DNA from: Marthasterias glacialis
Lineage: Eukaryota; Echinodermata; Asteroidea; Forcipulatida; Asteriidae
Assembly (NCBI GenBank): GCA_911728455.2
Contig: OU452234.1
Coordinates: 9,895,531 to 9,959,530 of the forward strand
Reading direction: 5' to 3'
DNA length: 64,000 bases
The notes under the pieces were generated by a model that was not told where the DNA came from, did no database searches, and saw nothing but the letters and a program-made list of their open reading frames with translations. The translations under genes were made by a program, and so were the position numbers. Position 1 is the first letter of the stretch. Each line of letters begins with the position of its first letter. Shown here piece by piece: positions 12,242 through 27,108 of the stretch.

Positions 12242-13140
12242 ACATATCAGTTTGGCGATTAAATGACACTGATTAACAACTCTCTAGCTTGTCGTGCTGC
12301 TCCAAGTGGCAATCATATAAACAAAATAAAAAGATCACTTTCCTCAACGCTATAGTTTTAAGCACTTACACTTTTTTTATTTTGCCCAGTTAAGGTCTAT
12401 GCCAGATTTTCGCTGGAATATTACAGTTTTGAATGCATTAGGACTAGTGTTTTGCGAGATTCTGAGTGTGAATTGAAGGTTTTATGGTATTTAACTTGTT
12501 CAAATCAAAAAAATTATGCTCTCAGTCGATTCCTTACACCAAATTACTCCAAATAATGTGTTCATTTGTCGGCCTATGATACCTAGTTCAGAAGTTATGT
12601 AAAACAACCTGTTTACGTAAAAGTCCAAGATGGCCGCCAAATGAACCCCATGGGAAAATATTTGACTTTGGGAACATTTAAATTCATTTCTCGACACCCT
12701 AAGGATTACAACAATGTAGGTTAAAAAAATGTATCCTGGGGGTGCATTGCACCCCTTTATTCCTACTAGACTGTTGCACACAACAGATGCTGATAAGATT
12801 TTGTGCACAAAGGCATGGGAGCAAAGGTAGCAAGTAGATTTTGCCAGCCCCTCCTGACAACGTGTGCAGCCCCTGTTGATTGACACCCCTTCTAGGATGT
12901 GTGGAATGGTCTAGCTTAGGATATCATAAAGTATGACATGCCTGGTATTTTTTTCACTGGGGTTCTGTTATGTTTTTTGTTTGTGTTACAATGCGCTGTG
13001 GACATCATAATCTCTAGAGGGTACTGCGGGATCAAGACTGCGCAGACTTTTCGTCTTGTTTGAAATATTTCTTTGAGTTTTAGGTCGGGTATATCATTAT
13101 TCGTTACACCGTAAACACCGCTGTAGACCAATCTACTTGG
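12242..13140. other. No gene recognised
   Basis: This is AT-rich sequence with only short, low-quality open frames. No repeats or domain signatures were recognised by eye. Confidence 0.4.
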
Positions 13141-13145
13141 CTGGG

Positions 13146-13159
13146 ATGGAATACTTTAG
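13146..13159 (+). CDS. STRA6-like candidate exon 1 (start codon)
   Basis: ATG GAA TAC TTT AG is followed by GTAAGTG, a strong donor. It leaves two bases, which is the phase needed by the exon at 16979. There is no independent support: a 14-base coding part cannot show homology, and another upstream start is possible. Confidence 0.35.
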
Positions 13160-16100
13160 GTAAGTGAAAAACAACAGTCCTTCATTATACGATGCTGCGC
13201 CGTCACGTTTATTCCATTGATTAATCTCCAGAAACTTAGTAATTCCCTTGCAAATTCATGCAGTCAAAATGGAAAACATTGTTATTGATGCTAATTGCGA
13301 CATCATAGCTTTAAAACAGAGCAATGATTCCAACAGGCATATTTTGTTCACAGCGCTTCTGCAAGTCTGAGCTCACGTCCGATTTGCGTTAAACTCAGCC
13401 TGTCATACAAACCGATTGAAACACTGGTTTACAGTTTATTTAGGTGTTTGGAGCGTCGGCACCTTAGCCCAGAACATTTTTTTTACTACTACTAGTACCG
13501 CTGCCGCTGCCGCTGCCGCTGCCGCTGCCGCTGCCGCTGCCGCTGCCGCTGCCGCTGCCGCTGCCGCTGCCGCTGCCGCTGCCGCTGCCGCTGCCGCTGC
13601 CGCTGCCGCTGCCGCTGCCGCTGCCGCTGCCGCTGCCGCTGCCGCTGCCGCTGCCGCTGCCGCTGCCGCTGCCGCTGCCGCTGCCGCTGCCGCTGCCGCT
13701 GCCGCTGCCGCTGCAGGTCTGGAAAAATTACACAAAGCTTACTTAAGATGACCCCATTTTGACATTTACATGATACCAAAAGGTGTGGTCGGTTTTTCAC
13801 AGTGTATTTTCTTCTCACTCCGACAATGGATTTAGCCAGAAATTCTCCAAACAACCACGCACAAATATATCTGTAAATAAATCTTTATGTTATCAACCGC
13901 AGCCACGGTTAAACCACATTTCATTTGAATGTGAACAGCACACCTGAATATCATCATGGACAAACCGAATCTGAGGGCCGTGGGTTTTGTACCCGGCGAG
14001 GATGAGTTGTCTCTCATCTCTGGAGATTTGGCTGTCCATTTTGAAAGTCAAGAATAACTTCAAAAAACTGCACGTTTGCGAATTTCTTGGTTTAATGTCT
14101 GCTGTTCACATTCAAATAAGATTCGGTTCGTCCATGATGGTATTCAGGTCTGCTGTTCACATTGAAACATGATTTGGTTCGTCCGTGATGATATTCAGGT
14201 CTGCTGTTCACATTCAAATGAGATTCGGTTCGTCCGTGATGATATTCAGGCCTGCTGTTCACATTCAAATGAGATTCGTTTCGTCCAGGACGATATTCAG
14301 GTCTGCTGTTCACATTCATATGAGATTTGGTTTCACCATGGCATGTAACGGCTGATAATATTAAGATTTATTTACTGATCTATTTTTGTGTGATTGCTTG
14401 GAAAATTTCTGGCGAAATCCGTTGTCTAAGTGAAGAGAAAATAGTGAAAAGCTGAGCATGGGTGTCCAACGAAAATTGTGAATCATTTAGTCCGACTCAT
14501 TGTGTCCGACGAACCATGATGTCCCTTAGACACCATGGGTCGGACATAATAATCCAGAAAGACACACCAACAGACATACCAGCAGGCATACCAACACCAC
14601 GGTATTGCTAGTTCGAGGGGAAACACCTAATTATAATCGCGTGGGTAAACACCTGCAATGGTACACTCTAAAAAAGAAGTGTAAATATTTGCTGTGTAAA
14701 ACAGCTGGGTAAAAATATTGTGTAACATTTGCTCAATATTGGGCAAAACCACAATTTTTGTGTTACCCCTCACTTGTGTAAAACTATTACACAATGAAAA
14801 AGGTCATACGGTACTCAAAAGTGGGTAAGAAATCAGTAAGCACAACAAAGAGGTTCGAATCAAGACTGTTTACCCAAGAAATGGGTAAAACAACAGTTGT
14901 TTTACCATGAAGCAGTGTAACATTTGCACAACAAGTGGTAAGAAGTAACAAACAATGAGGTAAAATGGCCCACGTGGAAACATTTTTCCCATAATGCAAT
15001 GTGTGGCATACACTCGTACATTTATTAGCAATTCACAGGCAAATCATAGTACAATATGGACGGGGCTGGACGTAAGTCTGATGCTCTGCGTTCGTATGAA
15101 CATAGTTGCAAGAGAGAATTTGGCTTCATGTTAGCATTCTGCTTGAGGAACAACTGTCTGGTGAAGAGGGAAATGTCTCATCAAGGAAAGCTGCATTGAC
15201 TTTTCAACATGAAGGTTTCGTCACTGAAAGGTCTGGCAAAACCAACCGGCTCTTTTCAGAGCCAGCACTTCTCACAAGAAGAGATTCTTACATTGTCTGT
15301 TCGCAAGAGTTTTGTTATTAGTCATTTTGTTCAATTCGACACCATATTCGTTCATCTTAGGATCAAGTGTATCTGGTCCCCCTCCCCCCCCCCCCCCCCG
15401 GAATTGTAAACGCATATAATATAGTTTCAAGCAAGGTGATTATTGCGTTGTCACTACTTATCGTTAATCATAGATTAATCAGAGATTGTACAAGACCAGT
15501 TCACTCCGATAAACAGTGCATCAATGAAATAAAAAGCAATGTTAGGACGGTTAACGTTGTAGTGTTTCTTTTGCTGAACTCCCCTCCCCTTTAGTTTTCT
15601 CAGTCGAGGTAAATGTTGGTGCAATCATGTGTTCTATTAAAAAAAACACGTTTTAATTTTTACTCCACTCTTGGGGCTAAAGTACTCAACTATACTGTTA
15701 AACAAGAGTTTTATATACTATACTTTTCTACTTATCACGTTTCATGTTATAGTTGAATAAAAGTATTTTCACTTAATTGTTAGTTTTCGTCTTTACTCAT
15801 TTCTCACAAAATGACAATTCAGGCATAAAACTGCAAATTAATTTGTGCACAAAACTGGTTTAAAAGCAACACAAGTGGGGGGTAATTTAACTACACAACA
15901 GTGCTGGGTAAAATAATATAACCCAATCATTGGGTAAGAATATAACACAACACCTGGGTAAAATGAAGGTTGGGTAAGGTTTACCCAATTTTGGAGTAAA
16001 AAGGGAACATGGTCGGCACATGGGTAACTTCTTACCCAACTGTGCTGTGCTAAAAATCATGCACATGTTTGTATTAAAAATTACCCAATATTGGGTACTT

Positions 16101-19100
16101 TTTTACACTTTGAATGTTGTGCAATATTTTTACTCATGTTGACGATCATGTTCCCTTTTTAATACCGAAAGGGTAAAGATCTTACCCAATGTTGAGCAAT
16201 TATTTTTTAGAGTGTAACTGAATTTCGTACCAGGAGCTTGCTCTTCACTCTTCACAGTCGTAACAATGAAAGTTCACAAGGTCATATTTACTCAGCATAT
16301 ATTCAGCCACGCAATGCGTCTGTCAAATGGGAGGAACATGATTAATATGGAATTTGTCCTTTATGTCTCACAAAGCAAGTTACAGGTAATCAGATCCATA
16401 TAATTTATATGAAGAAAAAAACCCAGTTACATTTCAAGTAAAATCAATTTCTTTTGTGCTACAAAGTGTTCCATTTGTATGAAGTTTGGTTGCCTTCAAA
16501 AACTACTTCCTGCAGCCAGGCTTATCTTCATAGGCCAATTTCCTTATAATATTTTGATTAATTGATAATTTTGCCTTGACAACATGTGAATAAAATGTAC
16601 ATACTTAGCGTTTTGGTAAGCTATGTTTGTCGTCAGGAGATTGCTGATTGTTGGTCGAGGGTATAGACCTCTATCATGGTGCAGCCATCTTGATTTTCTT
16701 CCATTCCATTGTAACTAAACCGAGGCTTGAAGGAAAAATAGTCTGGTTCCTTTGTGTACAATGAATATTAGCAGTCATTTCTGTTATTGGATGCAAGGAA
16801 CATGACTAAGATGGTGGCAGCATATATTCTTCCCGGTTTGAGCTTTCGCTTTGTAATTTGGATTTTCCGCCGGCTGCCGTTTAAAGCTTAAAGTATACGG
16901 TGGAATATCAATATTGCTGATCATACAATATTACAAGAAGAAGTTAATAATTAATTATTTATTTGGTCTTAATTGTAGGGAGAGTAATGGCTCTGTCCCA
17001 GATGCTACATCAGCCTTCTGTAAATCGATGAACTGGGGGTGGTTCTACTACAGTCTTATTCCTGCGGTCAGTATGGACATACATTATCTCTTAACGTTTG
17101 ACCTGATATTCACATTGCTACCACGCTCGCCTCTCTTTTATTCCAGAATAGAAACAGTCGTGGCTAGAAAGGGTAGAATATTAAATTCTACATGGTGGGT
17201 AAGCAATCTTGTATATATGGTTTGCGGTTATACCATGTGATATATCTGATGAGCAGTGATGTTTCTGTGATAAATGCTCAGCGCATCCATTGGGATCAGA
17301 CAAACATTTGACAAACAAGTTCAGCCCGAAACTCTGTATCCGCACTATAACTGTTATTCATAACTATCTGAGACAGTTTCTCCATTCTGATTGGCCGAGA
17401 GGGCATCACGTGGCCATGTTTAAACGGGCGATATAAACACAGTAAAAAGTGTTTGAAACCAGCTAGCTTGCGAACGAAAAATATAGCCCCTGTATCAGAA
17501 TAAAGAAGTATACGTGTTTCCAGCTGTTGGGTTTCTGATTGGCCGAGAGGGCATCAAGTGCCTATAACAGCTGCAGAGACATGAATATCGACATTCCGTT
17601 CAAGGAATTGGCCCGTAAATATGGATAGAAACTTAACGCAGAGTCAAGCTGAGAAACTGTCAGATTTATTCCCAATTTTTGAAGGTTTTTGCATGTTTTT
17701 GACAGAAAGGCATTTATGAATGGGAAAAAGGTGTGCTGAATCGGTTTTTAACTACTGTTTAAAACCGATGAGTGGCCTGGTGGCCGATAATTGCCCGAGC
17801 CTTGATATAAACTTAACTCAAATACAACAGGTAATTTAGGGACCAGCTGAATTACCGGTAAGACAGTGGAACCGCTGAAAACGACAACATGGCTGGACGT
17901 AGCCCACACGCATCTCAGAGACACCGACCACGAGTGTGTGCGGCCAATACGTCTTATAGGCAAAAGATTTACAATACACATTAAGTGATTAAGTTTACGT
18001 AACGGTCTTTAACATAAGTGAACAATAATAAAAGAATAGAAAAGGCATGGTAAAGGCATGTGCAGCAAATACATCACATGTCCCTCCTTTTAAAATTGGC
18101 CCCTGCCAATTTCATAAGGACAATTACAAAAATAATAATAATAATAATAATACATTGCCATTCAATAACTCAAATAAATAATTAGTTTATCCAGTCTAGT
18201 GGTCAAAACAAACGTAACGTTTCATCATCGTTAGAAGCATCATGAAAAGTCGATGGCGCGCTTCATCGGGTCTTTAACTTCGACGTCGGCTGTAGCTTTT
18301 TACTCCGGATCTGATGTTTCTTTGTAGCAACATGGGAGCTGTGGACATCACTTTTATGATATTACAATTTATCATAATCTTGAACTTATTAAGCAATATA
18401 ATTATTAACATTTTTGGTTTACCAGTAAATAATCTTGCAATACTTGGTTTAAATTTTCTGACAGCTCCCAAGTGTTGTCAGTATTACCAAAACCTTTCCC
18501 CTTAATCAAATAGTGCAACTTTATTTTGAAAATTTTTCCGGGAAGTATTTTTTTCAACTTCATACTCAACATGTGAATTTGATGGAATGGTTAACCCTGG
18601 TACTAGAAATGATTTATGTACTGGCGTTTTGGTGGCTATTAATTGCTCAAAAGAAGATTTTAGACAGTCTTCATCCTGTAAATGCTCAATTGATTCTTGT
18701 TCTCACTGTAACAAGTGTTATGGTCAACTTGTATAGCGCCCTCCTATGACAGCTGCTTTTGCTGCATGGGTTCTAGGAACACACACACAGGTAGACACAT
18801 TGTATTCACATGTTTGATGAGTTATGACAACACGATATGATTAAGCCCAGAACGTCTCCGACTGAGTTATTTAGTAGTATTTAAGTGATACAAATACTAT
18901 TACATGGTGTCAGAAGTGCTTTCGTGTATTTGGTCAACACATAGAAGAAGATTTTCCAGGAAAAGAACAGCAAAAGGCAACAGAATTTATCCGAGGCTGT
19001 ACTGTGAAAATAGTGTGCTATGTGTACATGTGATCAGGTGATTACCCATAGAGAAGAAGTGATCATCTAACAGGTAACAAACACTTGCTTTAGAAATTGT

Positions 19101-22100
19101 GCTAAGTAAGACTAGACAAAGAAAATTGTAGAAATTGTGCTACAAATCATCATCAACTGATAAAGCAACTGTCCAAGAGATCCGTCAAGAAAGACAAGAA
19201 CAATTGAATTTATTAATCGAGTTCCTGCAGTATCAGATATTTTTGTGGTTGAGTTTAGTTATTGATCCTGGGGGATGGGTCTGACCCCTTCCATGATTTA
19301 GCTGATTAGTATAAGTCTTGGGAGTAAGTACCTGGGTAGATTTCTGAACTTGAGCATAATTATTATCTGCCTGCAGTTGCAAATATCGAACAATGGACAG
19401 AATAAAACCAACCGCCAACCTTGACATGGATGTCAGAGACCTTCCACGTACATGGAAAAGGTGGAAAGAAGAGCTTACGCTATATATTGAATTGGCAATG
19501 TCCAAGAAAGAAGAGCCAATCAAAGTAAAGATGTTTCAATACCTTGTTGGAACTAAAGGACGAGAGGTGTACAAGACACTTGGGTTGACAAGTGAATCTA
19601 AGTTAGCTGAAGTCCTGAAGGCTTTTGATGCACACTGTGATCCGAAGAAGAGCGAAACAGTAGAAAGATACAGATTTTTCACTAGAAATCAAGAGAGTGG
19701 GGAGTCTATAGAGAAATATCTAACAGAGCTCAAATTACTTGCCGAGAGTTGCAATTTTGACACGCTCCGTGATTCACTCTTACGAGATCGCATAATATGT
19801 GGAATCAAAGATTCTGATCTACGTGAAAGGCCCCTACGAGAGAGTAACCTTGACCTTGAGAAATGTCTAGCCATAAGTCGAGCATCAGAGTTATCCAAGG
19901 AAAGAATTAAAACCTTGGAAGAACCTGGAGCCACAGAAGTGCATGCTGTGTCAAAACAAAAGCAAAGAAAGTCAGCACGTAGTGAAGGTGCACGAAAGAA
20001 AACGACGACGCATGCACGAAAGTGCAAATTCTGTGGGCAACAGTGCGAGTTTGTAAAAGAGAAATGTCCAGCATATGGCAAAGAATGCACAAAGTGTCAC
20101 AAGATGAACCACTTTGCTAAACAATGCCGTACGAAAAGTGCCAGAGTTCATACAGTCGAAGAAGATGACAACAGTTCCGATGATTCATATTATGAAGAAC
20201 TCATGACCATGGAACTCATACCAGAGATAATCCACACAGTGGAGAAATCATATGCTAAGAACATCCATGCCAAAATGTTGGTGGAAGGAAACCAAGTTTT
20301 GCTTCAGATAGACTCAGGAGCAACTTGTAACGTGATCCCGAAACAACTGATCAGAGATATACAGCTCACAGAGACTAACCAGGTGTTGTCCATGTACAAC
20401 AAGGCAACACTGAGACCACTTGGACGGTGTAAATTGAAGGTGGTCAATCTCAAGAACCAGAAGAAGTACTAGGTAGACTTCGTTGTTGTAAACGATGAAG
20501 GAGTGACACCCATTCTAGGTAGCAGAACAGCGCAACAAATGGGCTTGATAGAGGTTCATTACGAGAACATTGCTTATGTTGCTCCACCAATGCAGACAGT
20601 GCAGTCAGCAGAACACCTGATCACTGAGTTTGCAGCTGTCTTTGAAGGCACAGCATGCCTGGAGAGCAAATATCACCTGGATGTGGACTCTACCGTCACA
20701 CCTGTAGTGCACCCACCAAGACGGGTACCAGTTGCTTTGAAACAGAAGTTGAAGGGAGAATTGGAGAAATTGACCGCAGCAGAAATCATTAAGCCGGTTG
20801 ATACACCTACTCCATGGGTATCAAGCCTGGTTTGTGTCGTTAATTAAGCAACAAAAGCTGCGAATTTGTCTCGACCCCAAAGATCTCAACAAAGCACTCA
20901 ACAGAAGTCACTACCCAATAAAGACGATTGATGATATCCTTCCCGACTTGAACAATGCCAAAATATTCTCGGTGCTAGATGCAAAGAACGGATTTTGGCA
21001 TGTTGAGCTCGATGAAGACAGCTCATATTTGACGACGTTCAACACACCGTTTGGCAGATACAGATGGTTGCAAATGCCATTTGGAATCAGCACAGCACCA
21101 GAGGAATTTCAGCGCAGACAAAACCAAGTCATAGAAGGTCTTGATGGAGTTTAAACCATAGCTGATGACATCCTTGTGAAACAATGGCTGAGACAACAGC
21201 CGACCACGACATGAAGCTAAAAAGCACTGTTAGAAAGATGTCGTGCAAGAAATTTGAAGCTAAACAAAGCCAAGTTGAAGCTCAAAATGAAGCAGGTGCC
21301 ATTCAAGGGACACCTCATCACAGCAGAAGGGCTCAAGCCTGACCCAGCAAAGGCGTAAGCTGTAGAGGAGATGCCTAAGCCATCGAACAAAACAGAGCTG
21401 CAAAGATTCATCGGCTTTGTAAATTATCTCAGCAAGTTTCTTCCACAGCTGAGCGATGCCTGTGAGCCACCGAGAAAGTTGACACAGAAAGACGCAGACT
21501 GGTGTTGGTTAGATAGCCATGACAAAGCTGTAGAGGCTATTACTAAGATGGTAACCACAGCACCAGTATTGAAGTACTACGATCCGAAAGACGAGCTAAC
21601 TTTGCTCGCCATGGTATTTCTGATGTGCTAATCACTGACAACGGGCCACAGTTTACATCAGAACAGTTCAAAAGTTTCACTACGACTTGGGAGTTCACAC
21701 ACACGACTTCATCTCCGTACTATCCTCAGAACAATGGCAAAGCAGAACAGGCAGTTAAAACGGCTAAAACACTGTTGAAGAAAGCCAGAAAATCGAAAGC
21801 AGATCCGTACTTGGCGCTCCTGGATTTCCGCAACACCCCATCCCAAGGACTGTCCAGCAGCCCAGTTCAACGGCTGATGAATCGAAGGACCAAAACACTA
21901 CTGCCATCAACCCGTAAATTGCTGAGGCCCAAAATCATCAAGAAGGTGCCACAACAACTGACCAACAACAAGAAACGACAGGCATATTACTACAACAAAA
22001 GAGCAAAAGACCTGCATCCACTGACAGTTGGTGACACGGTTCGAATCAGGCCAATAAGAGAGAAGGATGAGTGGAAGAAGGCAACCATAACCCGACAGTC

Positions 22101-25100
22101 AACTGAACCTTGATCATACGAAATGATGACCCAAACCGGCAAAACCTATCGAAGAAACCGTAAAGATCTCCGTCACACCAACCCAAACTTTGAAGCCATC
22201 GAACCACTAAACGAACCAACCATCGAAACCAATATCGAACAACCACAAGACGCAGAACAACCACCACCATAGATGACAACCAGATCAGGACGAACAGTGA
22301 AACGACCGTCTCACTTCACTGACTTTGTCACTTACTAAGATACTTGAAAGTTAAAAAAAGACAAAGTAGATTTTCATCTACACGTAGTGTTCAGTTGAGC
22401 ATTTAAAGGGCTACTCAGATTATTCACTCGGAGCCAAACAAACAAACAAAAAAAGTTGTTTTTTTATTTTTTGAACTGAAGCAAGCATCTTATCTGGAGC
22501 TGCGTCACATGTTTTAATGTGATACAATCTTGAACTGGATTTTGTTCTACAGAAAATGAACTCTCTGACATGTTTGAAAGACTCTAAAATAAATGAAAAT
22601 CATGTGTTTTCTTATGGGAGGAAGGATGTAACAAGTGTTATGGTCAACTTGTATAGCGCCCTCCTATGACAGCTGCTTTTGCTGCATGGGTTCTAGGAAC
22701 ACACACACAGGTAGACACATTGTATTCACATGTTTGATGAGTTATGACAACACGATATGATTAAGCCCAGAACGTCTCCGACTGAGTTATTTAGTAGTAT
22801 TTAAGTGATACAAATACTATTACACTCACCATTCGAGTTGTTATGGTAGGACTGTCCGTGGGCTCATGGCAATTTTGAGGAAATTATGGCCAGGTGAAAC
22901 AGACACCAGACGTGAGAACAACATACAAGAGCTGACCAAGAGCAATACCAGTAGCTGTATTCATCCTCAGGACCGATGCATCCAGTTCAGGTATGGGAGC
23001 CATTTCCCTTCAAGAACACGACGACAACGTATTTCCAGTAGCCTTTGCAAGTAAGAAGCTACTACCAAGAGAGGCTAGCTATTCTGTCATGGAAAGAGAA
23101 TGTTTGGCAGTGGTCTGGGCCATCAAGAAATTACAGCGTTATGTTTACGGGAGAGAGTTTACTCTGCAAACTGAGCATGAACCTCTAGCGTACATGCAAA
23201 AGGCAAAGGTTGTAAATAGTAGGATTATGAGTGAGCGTTGTCCCTGCAACCATACAGTATCAGGATCGTAGTTTTCAAGGGTTTAGAGAACGTGGGCGCA
23301 GATTACCTCGGTAGGAGTTGTACATAACAGTGCTTGTATGGAGTAGTTTGCGATTAAACGTGTACCACGGACACCATAATCTCTTCGGAAATCTACTACA
23401 GAATCCCGGAGGCGATGCGACCCACCATGAGGAGGAGTCAGAGGCCTCAGTGCTTTCGCATTTGACAGTGTTATATAAAACAGCATAGGAGACCTGGAGT
23501 ATCAACATCATAATGAGGTGGCCAAACCTTTATCTGAGGACCGGGGACGGATAGATTTGGTAAAACTTCGAATTGCCTCAGGTGACGCGAGGCCACGTAA
23601 GGAGAGGCCCGGAGGCACCCAACGTGCAACCAGCAGGAAATAGACTGGCCGGTACAGGAGTGAAACGTACACTGGTGAAACTTAAGCTCTGGTACTATTG
23701 GGCAGGCATGGCAGCATATGTGGGCTTACTGCCGCAAATACACTACTTGTGCAAAGAGGAAGCCACCAGCCAAACGTAGGCGAGCGCCCCTTCAACAGTA
23801 CCTCACTGGTGCTACGATTGACGGGGTCGCTTTGGACCTTGTTGAGCCTCAAACCGATTGTGGATACAAATGAATCCTGGTCGTCGGGGACAACTTTACG
23901 AAGTTAATGGAAGCGTACCCGCTCCCCAACGTCCAGGCCGAAACCGTTGCAAAGGCTTTTGTAAAAACTTTACCAGCCGTTTCGGAGTACCAGGAGAATT
24001 AAATTCAGACCAGGGAAGAAACTTCATGTCTGATGTGTTCACAAATAATGTGCGACATTTTGGACATTAGAAAAACGCGGTCAGTGGCATATAACCCCAA
24101 ATCGGACGGTATGGTGGAGTGTTTCAACCGAAAGCTACGGGATGCCGTCTCGATGATGATCGACTCAAATAACAATCATGTGTATGTGTATTGACCTGTA
24201 GATAATGAACTCATTACACCCAGGTGATACCTTCAGCTCAATACCTTGTTGTACCGCGCGGTACAACGGGGTATTACTGCGTGTTAGATTATGAGGTCCT
24301 CCCTCTAAGTCTATGGTCAAAACTCAGACAGCCTGATTTTGTCCCACGCGGTCGTCAAGGGGGAAAATTGTATTCCCAACTCTTTCGTCCACAACATAAA
24401 GGCAACATTTATTATTGTCTCCCGCAGGCTGTCTGCGTATTATCGGTGTATGGGTAAAAGTAATGAATGTTTGAATACTAACATGTGGTGTTCTGGTTTC
24501 AGATGATGTCAAGATATTTTGTAATGAAACATCCCGGGCGCGGTTCTAGAGCCAATTTTTTTGAAAAGGGCTAGATCCTTCGCACGTGACGTCACCTTCT
24601 AATTTTCGTTGTGGAAAAATAATAATAACAAGAACAAGAACAACAAACAACAACAACAACAACAACAACAATATTAATCTTTTATCCCCGATGCTGAAAT
24701 TAACGTCTATTACAATTTATATTCTAGTTCGGCATCATCATTCTGTTTTCCTTCCTGGAGAAACGAGTGAGACTAAAACCAGAGTTTTGCCATGGACGGC
24801 CGGGCATAGCATAGTGAGTATCATACACGAATCCCTTGCTTATTTAACATGTTGCTTGTTTGTGGTGTAAGGGTGTGTGTTGGGCGGGGGGAGGTAGGCT
24901 TAGAAAAGGGATTGGACCGAACAATGATCAAGATGGGCTGTCTGATATTGACCTGAGGTTAGTTTTTGCAAAACATATTTTCCGGTGGCAGACTTTAAGG
25001 CGCCACGTACAGCAAGCTTATTGAGAGCATCTCTCATGGCGGAGCATAGTTTGTTAGTTGGTGTCATGTAAGTATGTGTGTCCCTGTCCGCCCTTCGATC

Positions 25101-27077
25101 CTCTCCCTGGTATACTCACTCCAGCGTTAACTCCCTTTACAACTATGTTTTCAGTCCTGTTAACCTTGTAGATTCCTACAGCGATCGCTGGTCCCATGCA
25201 TTCGCCTTCGCAAGTATGTCAACCAGTATCATCTTACTTTTGCCGGAAGACAAGATACCCGATGTTGCTGACATGTTGAAAGGTTTGTGTGAAACAATTT
25301 CAATATAATATACAGGTGTATGCCGTTTATTTATACAACACCGAAGAGTTTGTCAATGCTGTTTCAGGTTGCATCGAACTGTTCAAGGCTGGCATGATAT
25401 ATGTTACTTGATTCATGTTTGCACGGATCAAAACAGTCATACCGTGCAATTTCCGAAACGGGGGGCCGGGATATTGCCTGACCATAAGACAGTGGGTCAT
25501 AGGTTTCAAAAACAAATCAAAGTTCAAAAGGAACGTGAAAACCCGTTTCCATAGTGACGAAGCAAATTATGGAAGAGTTCCACGAAATAACGATCCGTTA
25601 GGAAGCTGAACTCCATTGTATAGGGAAAGGGTGGAGTACAATACTCAAGGGAACCTGACCCACCGGCAAAGTGTGGAAGGGGCTGGGAAAGAAATTGAGT
25701 ACGGGTGGGGTGCTCATGGTGTTCTCAGTGAAATTCTGCGGGGTTTGGAGGTGTGTCACATGGCCGTAAACTTTCCTAGTGTATGTTCCCTTTATAATCT
25801 CTGTCATTGCCTGATTTTAGGCCGATTTGACGGTCAACAATTAATTTAAATTTTAAATTGCTAATTTCACGTAGTAGCAAAAATTATAAGATTTCATGTA
25901 ATACCTTGAACGAAAAACGAAAACATTCGTCAAGGATTGGTGACCGTTTACCGGGCAGAAAAGAATTTCCGTAGCAACTATTATTTTCTACAACGATTAT
26001 GGTTTCCAAAAGAGCACCCTTTTCACTGATAATCACAAGAACATTCCTCTTCTCTGAGTATTTTTACAGGGACTGTCCAGCTTTTCTATCTGGTTGGTAA
26101 TGCACTTCTCGTCAGTTTTGTTTTCTACCCGATCCTACTGTGCTTAAGAAGAAAGAGGCTCCTAGGCAACGTGTTGGGATTCACCTACTCCGTGGTCTGG
26201 TAAAATTATCAAAAGTATTTTATCACGTGGATTTTAACAGATGTTAATTACTTCTTTGTTGAGATCCTTTATGAGTAAATGTACACACCCAAAAATGATG
26301 GCAATTAATATCGTTTGATAAAAGAATAGAATCGCTCCCCCCTCCCCCTCTCTCCCCTCTCTCCCCCTCCCCTCTCAAATGGTTGCGTAGGAGCAACAAA
26401 CTGACACTGTGGGGGAGAGAGGGAGAAGGAGGGGGAGAGAGAGAGACGGAGTGGGGGGGGGGGGTGGAGAGGCATACAAACTGACACACCGATGATATCA
26501 ACTTTTTGAAATTATTTTTTGTTGGCGTTCCGGCTTATACAATTTTATTTGAGTGTCCCTTAAAAAGCCTCACTATGATGCTTTAAAATTATACTTTACA
26601 AATGTTTTCAGTGGTCAAACTATGGTCTTTTCTCATGACTTGAATTTCCCATGGCTTCATGTATGATTTCGCGCTTCCCAACATAACACTTAATAACTTC
26701 TCTGAACGGAGTATTATCTTGTTTGAACGAAGTTCTCGTTTATACGAGAGAGAATGGCGTTTGAACGACTTAGGATGCCATTTAAACTATTATCTCGTCT
26801 GAACAACTTAGTATGTCGTTTAAATGACTTAATATCTCGTTTGAACGACTTAGTATGTAGTCCGAATGACTTATTATCTCGTTTGAACGACTTTTTACTT
26901 CGTTTGAACGACTTGGCAGCTATGCGCTTCCGTAGTTTTCACTGTTACTGATGTTTATTATATTTTTCTGCTGATTTGCATAAAGAGTTTGTAAATATAG
27001 AGCGTTTGAAATATTTTTTTTTTATTAACAAGGTAATGTTTTCAATAGGGGTTAGCTGTGCATGTAATGTGAGTATT

Positions 27078-27108
<31 letters not shown>

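Larger units (their letters stand above)
18707..22824 (+). mobile_element. Gypsy-type LTR retrotransposon (Mag/SURL-like), defective, recent insertion
   Basis: This is a 4118-bp element bounded by two 198-bp LTRs that I find identical by eye and flanked by the 5-bp target duplication CTCAC (18702-18706 and 22825-22829). A primer-binding-site region starts at 18905 (TGGTGTCAGAAGTGC) and a purine tract GGGAGGAAGGA precedes the 3' LTR. The interior has gag, protease, reverse transcriptase and the C-terminal part of integrase. RNase H and the N-terminal part of integrase are deleted, and there are several stops and shifts. It lies in the STRA6-like intron between exons 2 and 3, same strand as the gene. 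Confidence 0.95.

Noticed and set aside
13416-13854. Poly-Ala and Arg-Gln open frames of 99-120 codons on both strands
   Set aside because: They are translations of the GCCGCT repeat and have no flanking conserved sequence.
14092-14319. 75-codon minus-strand frame with repeated NVNSRPEYHHGRTES
   Set aside because: 51-bp minisatellite, open only because the period is a multiple of three.
15058-15075. ATGGACGGGGCTGGAC|GTAAGT as first exon of the STRA6-like gene
   Set aside because: The phase does not fit exon 2 and it lies inside a terminal-repeat element.
14700-16200. Telomere-like TTACCC/GGGTAA words
   Set aside because: Scattered, not in tandem, and confined to a terminal-repeat element.
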